From the NCBI RefSeq assembly GCF_901827155.1, contig NZ_LR594659.1:2976001-3040000 (forward strand): 64,000 nt of DNA. Direction: 5' to 3'. The notes under the pieces are model-generated. The model was not told the origin of the DNA. It was given only the letters and a program-made list of their open reading frames with translations, and searched no databases. Shown here piece after piece: positions 37,301 to 44,595 of this stretch. Every line of letters starts with the position of its first letter. The stretch's first letter is position 1. A program made the position numbers and the translations under genes. Origin of the DNA: Variovorax sp. PBL-H6 (lineage in GTDB: Bacteria; Pseudomonadota; Gammaproteobacteria; Burkholderiales; Burkholderiaceae_C).

Positions 37301-38119
37301 GACCACCGGCACCTGGCGATCCATCGCGAGGACGAGAAGATCCGCTTCCGCGACATCCAGGCGCAGCCGCGCAAGATCATCAGCTCGCCGACGTGGAGCG
37401 GCATCGAGAGCGAGACCGTCTCGTACAACGCCGGCTACACCAACGTGCACGAGCTGATCCCATGGCGCACGCTGACCGGACGGCAGCAGTTCTACCTGGA
37501 CCATCCGTGGATGATCGCCTTCGGCGAGGGCTTTGCCAGCTACCGCCCGCCGGTGGACCTGAAGACCACCGCGGGGATCCAGGGCGTCAAGCCGAACGGC
37601 AACCCCGAGATCGCGCTGAACTTCATCACGCCGCACCAGAAGTGGGGCATCCACTCCACCTACACAGACAACCTGCTGATGCTCACGCTCAGCCGTGGCG
37701 GGCCTTGCGTGTGGATGAGCGAGGACGACGCGAAGCGCGCCGGGATTGTCGACAACGACTGGATCGAGCTGTTCAACGTGAACGGCGCCATCGCCGCGCG
37801 CGCGGTGGTGAGCCAGCGCGTCAAGCCGGGCATGGTGATGATGTACCACGCGCAGGAGAAGATCGTGAACACGCCGGGCTCCGAGATCACCGGCGCGCGC
37901 GGCGGCATCCACAACTCGGTGACGCGCATCGTGCTCAAGCCCACCCACATGATCGGCGGCTACGCGCAGTTCAGCTACGGCTTCAACTACTACGGGACCA
38001 TCGGCACCAACCGCGACGAGTTCGTGGTGGTGCGCAAGATGAACCGCATCGACTGGCTCGATACGCCGGTCGCCGACGAACTGATTCGCCCTGTGCAGGC
38101 GCAAGGAGAAGTCGCATGA
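34301..38119 (+). CDS. narG: respiratory nitrate reductase alpha subunit
   Basis: 1272 residues, the expected length of NarG. The N-terminus has the FS0 [4Fe-4S] ligand set in THGVNCTGSCSW (His and Cys residues) with a further Cys downstream, and bis-MGD-binding segments follow (YNSSFIIAWGSNVPQTRTPDAHFF among them). It is the cytoplasmic catalytic subunit that reduces nitrate to nitrite using molybdenum. No Tat signal is present, as usual for NarG. The stop overlaps the narH start (ATGA). Confidence 0.97.
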   Translation: MSHFLDRLSYFSQPRESFSDGHGVTTGEDRTWEDAYRNRWAHDKIVRSTHGVNCTGSCSWKIYVKGGIVTWETQQTDYPRTRWDMPNHEPRGCARGASYSWYLYSANRVKYPMVRGRLLKSWREARIAHDPVGAWASIVEDDAKRRDYQQVRGLGGFVRSSWDEVNEIVAAANVYTIRKHGPDRVIGFSPIPAMSMISYAAGSRYLSLIGGVCMSFYDWYCDLPPASPQVWGEQTDVPESADWYNSSFIIAWGSNVPQTRTPDAHFFTEVRYKGAKTVAVTPDYSEVAKLADIWMHPKQGTDAAVAMAMGHVILKEFYFPDAGRERSAYFDDYVRRYTDMPMLVMLKEHTLPSGEVVMVPDRYVRASDFNGKLGQANNPEWKTVAFDQEGRVVLPNGAIGFRWGPDGRADEGQWNLEAKEARHCKEVKLKLSVLEGGTPSTETARVGFPYFGGIASEHFPHNEQTDVLVRTVPVRRIALGKAGEQRDAWVATVFDLQVANYGVARGLDGELAATSFDDDTPYTPAWQERITGTPRAQLITVARQFAENAHKTQGKSMVIIGAAMNHWYHSDMNYRGVINMLMMCGCIGKSGGGWSHYVGQEKLRPQTGWTALAFALDWVRPPRQMNSTSFFYAHTDQWRYEKLGVEEVLSPLADKKAYAGSMIDYNVRAERMGWLPSAPQLQTNPLQVVRDAQAAGVDPKDYAVQALKDGSLKMSCTDPDHPDNWPRNMFVWRSNILGSSGKGHEYFLKHLLGTSNGVQGKDLGAEDAKPQEVVWHDKAPEGKLDLLVTLDFRMSTTCLYSDIVLPTATWYEKNDLNTSDMHPFIHPLSTAVDPAWQSRSDWDIYKGFAKKFSEVCVGHLGVERELVLTPLMHDSPSELAQPFEVRDWKRGECELVPGKTAPTLQVVERDYPNVYKRFTALGPLMGKAGNGGKGIGWNTQAEVKQLGELSGFVTEPGVTCGMPKIETDIDAAEVVLMLAPETNGQVAVKAWEALGKQTGRDHRHLAIHREDEKIRFRDIQAQPRKIISSPTWSGIESETVSYNAGYTNVHELIPWRTLTGRQQFYLDHPWMIAFGEGFASYRPPVDLKTTAGIQGVKPNGNPEIALNFITPHQKWGIHSTYTDNLLMLTLSRGGPCVWMSEDDAKRAGIVDNDWIELFNVNGAIAARAVVSQRVKPGMVMMYHAQEKIVNTPGSEITGARGGIHNSVTRIVLKPTHMIGGYAQFSYGFNYYGTIGTNRDEFVVVRKMNRIDWLDTPVADELIRPVQAQGEVA

Positions 38120-39648
38120 AGATCCGCGCGCAGATCGCGATGGTGCTCAACCTGGACAAGTGCATCGGCTGCCACACCTGTTCGGTCACCTGCAAGAACG
38201 TCTGGACCAGCCGGCCCGGCATGGAGTACGCCTGGTTCAACAACGTCGAGACCAAGCCGGGCATCGGCTACCCCAAGGAGTGGGAGAACCAGGACAAGTG
38301 GAACGGCGGCTGGGTGCGCAAGGCCAACGGCAGTATCGAGCCGCGCCAAGGCGCGAAGTGGAAGCTGCTCATGCGCATCTTCGCCAACCCCAACCTGCCG
38401 GAGATCGACGACTACTACGAGCCCTTCACCTTCGACTACGGCCACCTGCAGTCGGCACCCGAGATGAAGGCGACCCCCACGGCCCGTCCGCGCAGCCTGA
38501 TCACCGGCAAGCAGATGGACAAGATCGTCTGGGGGCCGAACTGGGAGGAAATCCTCGGCGGCGAATTCTCCGGACGCAGCAAGGACAAGAACCTCGACGG
38601 CTTCGACCGGATGCAGAAGGACATGCTCGGCCAGTTCGAGAACACCTTCATGATGTACCTGCCGCGGCTGTGCGAGCACTGCCTGAACCCGGCGTGCGTT
38701 GCCTCGTGTCCCTCCGGCTCGATCTACAAGCGCGAGGAAGACGGCATCGTGCTCATCGACCAGGACAAATGCCGCGGCTGGCGCATGTGCGTGAGCGGCT
38801 GTCCTTACAAGAAGATCTACTACAACTGGAAGAGCGGCAAGGCCGAGAAGTGCATCTTCTGCTATCCGCGCATCGAGGCGGGCCAGCCGACGGTGTGCAG
38901 CGAGACCTGCGTCGGCCGCATCCGCTACCTGGGCGTGCTGCTGTACGACGCGGACCGCATCCAGGAGGCCGCCAGCGTCGAGCACGACCGCGACCTGTAC
39001 AAGGCGCAGCTCGACATCTTCCTCGACCCGAACGACCCCAAGGTGATTGCACAGGCGCGGCTGGACGGCATCCCCGACAAATGGATGCAGGCGGCGCGCA
39101 ACAGCCCGGTCTACAAGATGGCGGTGCAATGGAAGGTGGCCCTGCCGCTGCATCCCGAGTACCGCACGCTCCCGATGGTCTGGTACGTGCCGCCCTTGTC
39201 GCCGATCAGTGCCGCCGCCAACGCAGGGCACGTGGGCAGCAACGGCGAGATCCCCGACGTCAACCAGCTTCGCATTCCGGTCAACTACCTGGCCAACCTG
39301 CTGACGGCCGGCGACACCGGGCCGGTCGTGCAGGCGCTGGAGCGCATGCTGGCCATGCGCGCCTACCAGCGTGAGAAGCATGTCGACGGGCACATCAATC
39401 ACGCCGTCCTGGAGCAGGTGGGCATCAGCCAGGCGGAAGTCGAGGAGATGTACCAGGTGATGGCGATCGCCAACTACGAGGACCGTTTCGTGATCCCCTC
39501 GACCCACCGCGAGTACGCGGAGAACACCTTCAACGTGCGCGGCGGCTGCGGCTTTACCTTCGGCAACGGATGCTCGGAAGGTACCAGCGAGGCCAGCCTC
39601 TTCGGCAGCGAGAAGAAGCGCACGATTCCCATCCGGGCGGAGGTATGA
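38116..39648 (+). CDS. narH: respiratory nitrate reductase beta subunit
   Basis: 510 residues. Four cysteine groups for iron-sulfur clusters are visible: CIGCHTCSVTCKN, CEHCLNPACVASCPSG, CRGWRMCVSGCPYKK (Trp in place of one Cys, giving the [3Fe-4S] cluster) and CIFCYPRIEAGQPTVCSETC. It carries electrons from NarI to NarG. Coupled by ATGA overlaps on both sides. Confidence 0.97.
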   Translation: MKIRAQIAMVLNLDKCIGCHTCSVTCKNVWTSRPGMEYAWFNNVETKPGIGYPKEWENQDKWNGGWVRKANGSIEPRQGAKWKLLMRIFANPNLPEIDDYYEPFTFDYGHLQSAPEMKATPTARPRSLITGKQMDKIVWGPNWEEILGGEFSGRSKDKNLDGFDRMQKDMLGQFENTFMMYLPRLCEHCLNPACVASCPSGSIYKREEDGIVLIDQDKCRGWRMCVSGCPYKKIYYNWKSGKAEKCIFCYPRIEAGQPTVCSETCVGRIRYLGVLLYDADRIQEAASVEHDRDLYKAQLDIFLDPNDPKVIAQARLDGIPDKWMQAARNSPVYKMAVQWKVALPLHPEYRTLPMVWYVPPLSPISAAANAGHVGSNGEIPDVNQLRIPVNYLANLLTAGDTGPVVQALERMLAMRAYQREKHVDGHINHAVLEQVGISQAEVEEMYQVMAIANYEDRFVIPSTHREYAENTFNVRGGCGFTFGNGCSEGTSEASLFGSEKKRTIPIRAEV

Positions 39649-40346
39649 GCATGTTCACGCTGAACACCCCGCGCCCGATGGCGAAGAGCCTGCGTGTCCT
39701 CTCGGCCGTGCTCGGCTACCCCGATGCGCAGCTGCGCGGCCATCTGCCGGAGATGCGCGAACTGCTTCGCACCGAGCATGCCCTGTCGGGCTCGCGCCTG
39801 TCCGAGCTCGATGCGCTGATGGACATGCTGTGGCGCGCCGAGGCCCTGGAGGTCGAAGCCGACTACGTCGAGCTCTTCGACCGGGGCCGCGGTACTTCCC
39901 TGCATCTGTTCGAGCATGTGCACGGCGACTCGCGCGAGCGCGGACCGGCCATGATCGACCTGGGGCAGACCTACGAGAAGGCCGGCCTCAGCCTGGCCGA
40001 GGGCGAGCTCCCCGACTACCTCCCCGCGGTGCTGGAATTCGTCTCCACGCAGCCGGCCCGCGAGGCGCGCGCCTTCCTCGGCGAGACGGCGCACATCCTG
40101 AATGCCATCTTCGGCGCGCTGCGGCATCGCGAAAGCCCTTATGCCAGCGTGCTCGGCGCACTGCTCGAGCTGGCGGGGGAAAAGGCGCAGGCGGTCAAGC
40201 CGCCGGCCGACGAGCCGCTCGACGAGAGCTGGGCCGAGCCGGTCGCGTTCGACGGCTGCTCGTCGAAGGGGCAGGCCAAGCCGGGCCAGCCTCAACCCGT
40301 CCACATCATGCGCAGGAACAACGCGACACAAGGAGCAACGTCATGA
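39645..40346 (+). CDS. narJ: nitrate reductase chaperone (delta subunit)
   Basis: 233 residues starting MSMFTLN at 39645 (GGAGG lies just upstream). All-helical NarJ/TorD-like chaperone with LSAVLGYPDAQLRGHLPEM and the FDRGRGTSLHLFEHVHGDSRERG motif typical of NarJ. It assists molybdenum cofactor insertion into NarG and assembly with NarI. Overlaps narH and narI. Confidence 0.95.
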   Translation: MSMFTLNTPRPMAKSLRVLSAVLGYPDAQLRGHLPEMRELLRTEHALSGSRLSELDALMDMLWRAEALEVEADYVELFDRGRGTSLHLFEHVHGDSRERGPAMIDLGQTYEKAGLSLAEGELPDYLPAVLEFVSTQPAREARAFLGETAHILNAIFGALRHRESPYASVLGALLELAGEKAQAVKPPADEPLDESWAEPVAFDGCSSKGQAKPGQPQPVHIMRRNNATQGATS

Positions 40347-41074
40347 ACGGCGTGTATGGCTTTCTTTTCCAGGTCTATCCCTACGTGTGCTTCATGGTGT
40401 TCGTGCTGGGCAGCCTGATCCGCTTCGACCAGAGCCAGTACAGCTGGAAGAGCGACTCCTCCCAGATGCTGCGCGCCGGCACCCTGCGCTGGGGCAGCAA
40501 CCTGTTCCACTTCGGCGTGCTGTTCCTGTTCTTCGGCCACATGGTCGGGCTGTTCACGCCGCACAGCGTCTACGGCATCTTCATGAGCGCGGCAACCAAG
40601 CAGATGATGGCCGTCGTGGCAGGCGGCGTCGCCGGCGCGCTGTGCTTCGTCGGCCTGTCGCTGCTGCTGTACCGGCGCGTGTTCGATCCGCGCATCCGCC
40701 TCACCAGCCATCCCACGGACATCGCAGTGCTGGTGGTGCTGTGGGTCCAGCTGGTGGTGGGGCTGATCACGCTGCCGTACTCGTTGCAGCACGCCGACGG
40801 CAGCGTGATGCTCATCCTCGCGGACTGGGCGCAGCGCATCGTCACCCTTCGGCCGGTGGATGCCACGGCGCTGGCCTCCCTGGCCTGGCCCTACCAGTTC
40901 CACATCGTCTTCGGCATGACGATCTTCCTGCTGTTCCCATTCAGCCGTCTGGTGCATGTGTGGAGCGGCTTCGGCACGGTTCGGTTCCTGTTCCGGTCGC
41001 ACCAGGTCGTGCGCAGCCGCCGGCTGAACGTGCCGCCCGGACACAACCAGCCACGCGAGCCTGGCGCCATCTGA
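40343..41074 (+). CDS. narI: respiratory nitrate reductase gamma subunit, cytochrome b
   Basis: 243 residues from ATG 40343. Five membrane helices with heme-b histidines in FHFGVLFLFFGHMVGLFTPH and in PYQFHIVFGMTIFLLFPFSRLVHVWS. It anchors NarGH to the inner membrane and oxidises quinol. ATGA overlap with narJ; the parvulin gene follows after 18 bp. Confidence 0.96.
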   Translation: MNGVYGFLFQVYPYVCFMVFVLGSLIRFDQSQYSWKSDSSQMLRAGTLRWGSNLFHFGVLFLFFGHMVGLFTPHSVYGIFMSAATKQMMAVVAGGVAGALCFVGLSLLLYRRVFDPRIRLTSHPTDIAVLVVLWVQLVVGLITLPYSLQHADGSVMLILADWAQRIVTLRPVDATALASLAWPYQFHIVFGMTIFLLFPFSRLVHVWSGFGTVRFLFRSHQVVRSRRLNVPPGHNQPREPGAI

Positions 41075-41092
41075 ACGCGAGGAGAGAACTTC

Positions 41093-41920
41093 ATGAATGC
41101 CGAATTTCTTCAATCGGGCGCCGCGGCGCCTCAGGCGACGGCGCCGCTTGTGGCGCGGGTCAACGGCGTGGCCCTGCACGCCGAAGCCGAGACACTGTCG
41201 ACCGAGGAATTGCGCCAGCGCGCATGTTCCGAGCTGCTGCGGCAGGCAGCCATCGAGAGCGGATTGCTGGCGCCCACCGACCCGGCGCCCTGCGATGGCG
41301 TGCTCGGCGAAGCCGCATCGCAGGCCATCGATGCCTGGCTGGAGCGTGAGGTGCAGGTGCCCGAGCCCTCCGAGGAAGCCTGCCGGCGCCATCATGCGGC
41401 GCACCCCGCTCGCTACAAGGCGGGTCAGCGAGCGCAGGTCCGGCATGTCCTGTTCGCAGTGACGCCGGGCACGGACGTGGTGGCACTGCGCAATCGCGCG
41501 GAGGCCTGCCTGCTCGATGTCCGCTGCCACGACGGCAAGCCGAAGGATGGCGCGGGCAGCGGTTTCGAGCGCGCGGCCCGTGAACTGTCCAACTGTCCCA
41601 GCGGGGCAGAAGGCGGTGCGCTCGGATGGCTGACGCCTGCCGATTGCGCACCCGAGTTCGCGCGCGAGATCTTCGGCCATGTCGAGGTCGGCGTCCTGCC
41701 GCGCCTGGTGCACAGCCGCTTCGGCCTGCACGTGGTGGAAGTGCTCGAGCGCGAGGGCGGCGAGCCCCAGTCTTTCGAGTCGGTCCGCGGCGCCGTCGCG
41801 ACGGCCCTGCGCCAGCAGGTCTACGTCACGGCGCTTCGGCAGTGCCTTCAGCTCTTGGCCGGACAGGCCACGGTCGAAGGCGTGGACCTCGACGCGGCGC
41901 AGACGCCGCTGGTCCAGTAG
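41093..41920 (+). CDS. PpiC/parvulin-type peptidylprolyl isomerase
   Basis: 275 residues. A parvulin domain spans about 118-220 (AQVRHVLFAVTPG, then GGALGWLTPADCAPEFAREIFG and LPRLVHSRFGLHVVEVLERE). The N-terminal part is a NifM-like helical segment. No signal peptide is seen, so it acts in the cytoplasm. A parvulin gene at the 3' end of narGHJI is common in betaproteobacteria and related denitrifiers, where it probably helps fold a reductase subunit. AGGAG precedes the ATG. Confidence 0.92.
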   Translation: MNAEFLQSGAAAPQATAPLVARVNGVALHAEAETLSTEELRQRACSELLRQAAIESGLLAPTDPAPCDGVLGEAASQAIDAWLEREVQVPEPSEEACRRHHAAHPARYKAGQRAQVRHVLFAVTPGTDVVALRNRAEACLLDVRCHDGKPKDGAGSGFERAARELSNCPSGAEGGALGWLTPADCAPEFAREIFGHVEVGVLPRLVHSRFGLHVVEVLEREGGEPQSFESVRGAVATALRQQVYVTALRQCLQLLAGQATVEGVDLDAAQTPLVQ

Positions 41921-42097
41921 CCGCAGCCGGCGGTGCGCCATGCCTGACGAACTGCGGGAGCGGCCGAGGCGTTTCCAAAGTGCGTCGAGGAGGGTGCGCT
42001 CCGAGGCTGATCGTCCCTGACGTGAGTTCGCTTGCTGGCGACCTGTATTGACAACACTCAAGACGACGACCAAGCTTTGGTCCGGAGGTGCCGCGCC

Positions 42098-42613
42098 ATG
42101 AACAAGCGACAAGCTCTTCTGATCGGATTGGCCGCCGTGACGATGCCGTTCGGGCGCGACGCCGGCGCCCAACCGAAGAAGGCGCAGGGCACCGGCACCG
42201 AGGCCGCCCTGCGTGACACCATTGTCCAGTTCGAGAAAGCCTGGAACCGGCACGACGTGAACGCCTGCCTGGCCTTGATGACCGAGGACGTCTGGTTCAC
42301 CCAGGCGATCGACTACTACGGGCGCATGAAGGGCAAGGCGGCGGTGAAAGCCGTCTTCGAGTACGACGTGAAGAACACCGACCTCCGATGGGAGGTGAAG
42401 GGCGTGCGCATGATGCCCGACGGGACCGCGAGCGTCGTGTTGCGTCAGGTCGGCTTGATACCGCCCAAGACCGATGGCAAATACAAGCGCGAGGACGTCA
42501 GCGAGCCGAGCTTCAGCCGCTGGCGAGTCGCAGGCGGCAAGTGGCAGCTGTTCTTTTTCACGTCGCACAAGGGTTGGGCGTTAGACGAAATGAAGAAGGA
42601 CGGAATGCAGTAG
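42098..42613 (+). CDS. secreted NTF2-like protein (SgcJ/DUF4440 type)
   Basis: 171 residues from ATG 42098 with GGAGG seven bases upstream. A signal peptide covers about residues 1-24 (ending RDAGAQ). The rest is an NTF2-like fold: LRDTIVQFEKAWNRHDVNACLALMTEDVWF, GRMKGKAAVKAVFE and a terminal beta-strand LFFFTSHKGWAL. These domains bind small molecules or act as hydrolases or isomerases; no function can be assigned. The 177-bp stretch before it has a weak TTGAC-N4-CTCAA site at 42048-42061 that I do not count as a firm FNR box. Confidence 0.8.
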   Translation: MNKRQALLIGLAAVTMPFGRDAGAQPKKAQGTGTEAALRDTIVQFEKAWNRHDVNACLALMTEDVWFTQAIDYYGRMKGKAAVKAVFEYDVKNTDLRWEVKGVRMMPDGTASVVLRQVGLIPPKTDGKYKREDVSEPSFSRWRVAGGKWQLFFFTSHKGWALDEMKKDGMQ

Positions 42614-42649
42614 CAGCGATTCCGCCTGGCAGCACCCACCGTCGCGATG

Positions 42650-43069
42650 TCATCCGATCTGCACCGGCTGGCCTGCGCTGTCGAAGGGGATGAAGCCGGC
42701 GATGTCGCCGGACTTGACTGATTCGACCATGCGCTGCAGCGGTGCTTCGGCCTGTTCGCTGCCCGGGCTGAGGCCGCCGCTGCCGGACATCGCCGCAACG
42801 AAGACGATGTCCCAGGTTTGGCCGAACTGCCGCGATTCCTCGTGCAGTGCGTCGAACGAGAGCAGTTCGTCAGGCGTCTTGTCGACGCACATCAGCGGCG
42901 TCAAGGTGCCGCCCCGGCCGGACTGGAAGCGCTCGCGCTGCGCCGGCGAGGCATCGTCCGGAACGCCGGCTGTGGTGAAGACGAAGAGCAGGCGCTGCGG
43001 CTGGGCCTGTGCGCGCGCGGCGCGCAGCAGGTCGTCGAAGCTTGAAATGGCCGTGGCGGGCTTGGACAT
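42650..43069 (-). CDS. uncharacterised 139-residue protein under an FNR-type box
   Basis: Starts at ATG 43069 (MSKPATAISSFDDLLRAARA). No signal peptide, membrane segment or catalytic motif is recognised; the sequence QRLLFVFTTAGVPDDA, LTPLMCVDKTPDEL and WDIVFVAAMSGSG suggests a small alpha/beta domain. From memory, proteins like this are sometimes labelled ribonucleotide reductase subunit alpha in databases; nothing seen here supports that label. The gene is monocistronic, converges with the NTF2-like gene, and has an FNR-type box 61 bp upstream, which places it in the low-oxygen regulon. Confidence 0.7.
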   Translation of the reverse strand: MSKPATAISSFDDLLRAARAQAQPQRLLFVFTTAGVPDDASPAQRERFQSGRGGTLTPLMCVDKTPDELLSFDALHEESRQFGQTWDIVFVAAMSGSGGLSPGSEQAEAPLQRMVESVKSGDIAGFIPFDSAGQPVQIG

Positions 43070-43129
43070 GCCGGTGCCTCCGAATGAAGTTGAGTTCCCG
43101 GCAGTATCCGGAGGCCTGTGGGTCGAGCC

Positions 43130-43143
43130 TTGATCCACGTCAA
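43130..43143. promoter_or_regulatory. FNR/Anr-type box upstream of the 139-residue protein gene
   Basis: TTGATCCACGTCAA matches the TTGAT-N4-ATCAA consensus except for G at the first base of the right half-site. It is 61 bp before the start at 43069 and just after the end of the hemerythrin gene at 43154. Confidence 0.7.
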
Positions 43144-43153
43144 GTCCAGCCCG

Positions 43154-43801
43154 TCATCGCGGTGGCGGCGCGAAGGTCGGCATGGCAACGCCCCCGAAGG
43201 CTTCGAGTGCCGAGCCGAAGCTCCCCGAGTTCCGCAGCGCACCGACGATCTTCCTGAAGAGCGGCCGGTACGCCTCGTCGGCCTCGCTGCCCGCCAGCGG
43301 GTCGCGGTTCGTCAGGAACGCTGCGTCGAGTTCGGCCCATTCGCCGTCACTGAGCACTGTCTCGGCCAGCGGCAGGATCTCGGTCTCCTCGACGTGCATG
43401 TGCGCCAGGTAGAAGTCGGCGTAATGCTTCATCAAGGCCTCGAAATGGCGGCGCCGGGCTTCGCACTGTCCTGTCTCGCTCATGAGGCGGAAGCCGAGCA
43501 GTACGTGCTCGAGTTCGCGGATGGCCTGCTCGCCATGTTCGTGGTCGTGGTCCAGCCGGTCGAGTACCGCGTCGGTGTGTGCATCGTGCCCGCGGAGCTT
43601 GGGAAACAGCAGGCGGCTTTCCTTGGGGTGGTGCAGCTTCTCGGGGAACTCGTCGACGTAGAACAGCATGGCCTGCAGGGCATCGAAGTCGGGCAGGGTG
43701 TTTCGCCGCCGATGCTCGCGCAGCAGCAAGGTGATCGAACGCAGCATGGCCGACAGCGCCCGATGCTCCTGGCAGATGATCGTCAGGCTGGGGTGCGCCA
43801 T
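43154..43801 (-). CDS. HHE-type hemerythrin domain protein
   Basis: 215 residues from ATG 43801. Helical cation-binding protein with the HHE pattern: ICQEHRALSAML, LHHPKESRLLFPKL, DHEHGEQAIRELEHVL and LAHMHVEETEILPLAETVL supply His and Glu ligands. Such proteins bind a di-iron centre and are tied to oxygen, NO or iron stress (for example YtfE/ScdA relatives, though this one lacks their N-terminal domain). It is ten bases downstream of the globin gene, so the two are co-transcribed. Confidence 0.88.
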   Translation of the reverse strand: MAHPSLTIICQEHRALSAMLRSITLLLREHRRRNTLPDFDALQAMLFYVDEFPEKLHHPKESRLLFPKLRGHDAHTDAVLDRLDHDHEHGEQAIRELEHVLLGFRLMSETGQCEARRRHFEALMKHYADFYLAHMHVEETEILPLAETVLSDGEWAELDAAFLTNRDPLAGSEADEAYRPLFRKIVGALRNSGSFGSALEAFGGVAMPTFAPPPR

Positions 43802-43811
43802 GGCCGCGCGC

Positions 43812-44258
43812 TCAGTGGGCCCGGTCGCCGTCGGGCAGCTCGCCATGCCGCGCCTGATAGCCATACCAGAAGCTGCCGGCGATGCGATGTGCGAGATCGT
43901 CGGCGCGCTGCTGCAGCGCCGCGTTCTCCAACGCCTGGGTGGTTTCGCGGAAGAGGGCGAGCCAGCGGTGGAACAGTGCGGGCGTGAGCCCGGGCAATGC
44001 CGCATGCTTGGGCATCGGCGCCCCCTTGTAACGGGCCGTGCCCCTGAGGGCGGACGACCAGAAGTCGACGATTCGAGCCAGGTGCCGATCCCAGTCGTCG
44101 ATGTGCGATTCGAAGATCGGGGCGAGCACCGGGTCCTTGCGCACCTTCGAATAGAAGGTGTGGACCAGGCGCACGACCTCTTCCTCGGTGCAAAGGTCAG
44201 GACTTGGCATCAGCGAACCTGCGGGCCGCGCGCCCGGGGATTTGTGCTCCGCGAACAT
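43812..44258 (-). CDS. group III truncated hemoglobin
   Basis: 148 residues; start ATG 44258 preceded by AGGAGA at good spacing. Globin features of the trHbO/trHbP-like group: VHTFYSKVRKDPVLAPIFESHI, WDRHLARIVDFWSSALRGTARYKG, and the proximal His in LTPALFHRWLALFRET. The first 18 residues are an unstructured extension. It heads a two-gene unit with the HHE hemerythrin protein. A near-FNR site lies 85 bp upstream. The probable role is binding or detoxifying NO or oxygen in microaerobic nitrate-respiring cells. Confidence 0.9.
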   Translation of the reverse strand: MFAEHKSPGARPAGSLMPSPDLCTEEEVVRLVHTFYSKVRKDPVLAPIFESHIDDWDRHLARIVDFWSSALRGTARYKGAPMPKHAALPGLTPALFHRWLALFRETTQALENAALQQRADDLAHRIAGSFWYGYQARHGELPDGDRAH

Positions 44259-44342
44259 CCCACATCTCCTTATGTCTCCTGGCCTTCATTCATTCCGCTT
44301 GAAACCGCGATGGAAGCCTAGCGCGGATCGACCGCCATTTCC

Positions 44343-44356
44343 TTGATATGAAGCAA
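44343..44356. promoter_or_regulatory. possible FNR-type box upstream of globin gene
   Basis: TTGATATGAAGCAA has a perfect left half-site and two mismatches in the right half. It lies 85 bp before the globin start, farther than the other boxes. It is also 161 bp upstream of the sigma-54 promoter of the alcohol dehydrogenase gene. Confidence 0.4.
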
Positions 44357-44424
44357 GCTCCCTGCACTTGGCCGCGACGGGTGTTCCTTCATGCCACGGC
44401 GGGTGGTGGCCGGCTGCTCAACGC

Positions 44425-44441
44425 TGGAGCAGTTCAGCGGG
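44425..44441. promoter_or_regulatory. candidate activator site (TGCT-N9-AGCA) for the PQQ dehydrogenase promoter
   Basis: TGCTCAACGCTGGAGCA is an inverted repeat (extended one base each side, CTGCT/AGCAG). Its centre is near -97 from the predicted sigma-54 start, a normal position for an enhancer-binding protein. The same architecture, including the central TGG, occurs before cytochrome c550 at 49113-49129. A further hairpin (GCGGG-AAAA-CCCGC, 44447-44460) lies next to it. Confidence 0.6.
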
Positions 44442-44503
44442 AAAACCCGCGGCTTGCCGGCCCATTCGACGCCTTCGGCAGCCGTCCGGCGCCACTGACG
44501 CCG

Positions 44504-44519
44504 TGGCACGGACATTGCC
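44504..44519 (+). promoter_or_regulatory. sigma-54 promoter for the PQQ alcohol dehydrogenase gene
   Basis: TGGCACGGACATTGCC matches the -24/-12 consensus TGGCACG-N4-TTGCW in every position but the last. It lies 77 bp before the start codon. The AcoR-like sigma-54 activator is encoded next to this operon. Confidence 0.82.
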
Positions 44520-44595
44520 CTTTGAAGAGCGTGGAAGACGCAACCATCCGGACGTGTCGGACCCGCTTTTTTCAACCCCACGAGGAGACGACCCC

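Noticed and set aside
32357..38104. Minus-strand open frame of 1915 codons
   Set aside because: Antisense to narK1, narK2 and narG, which are unmistakable; composition is that of a shadow frame.
42048..42061. TTGACAACACTCAA as an FNR box or -35 element
   Set aside because: One mismatch in each half-site, and no plausible -10 element at the right distance; too weak to claim.
43130..43801. Longer starts for the hemerythrin gene (up to 44005) and for the 139-residue gene (up to 43138)
   Set aside because: The extensions overlap the globin gene or the FNR box and are composed of shadow-type sequence; the internal ATG starts begin the conserved domains.
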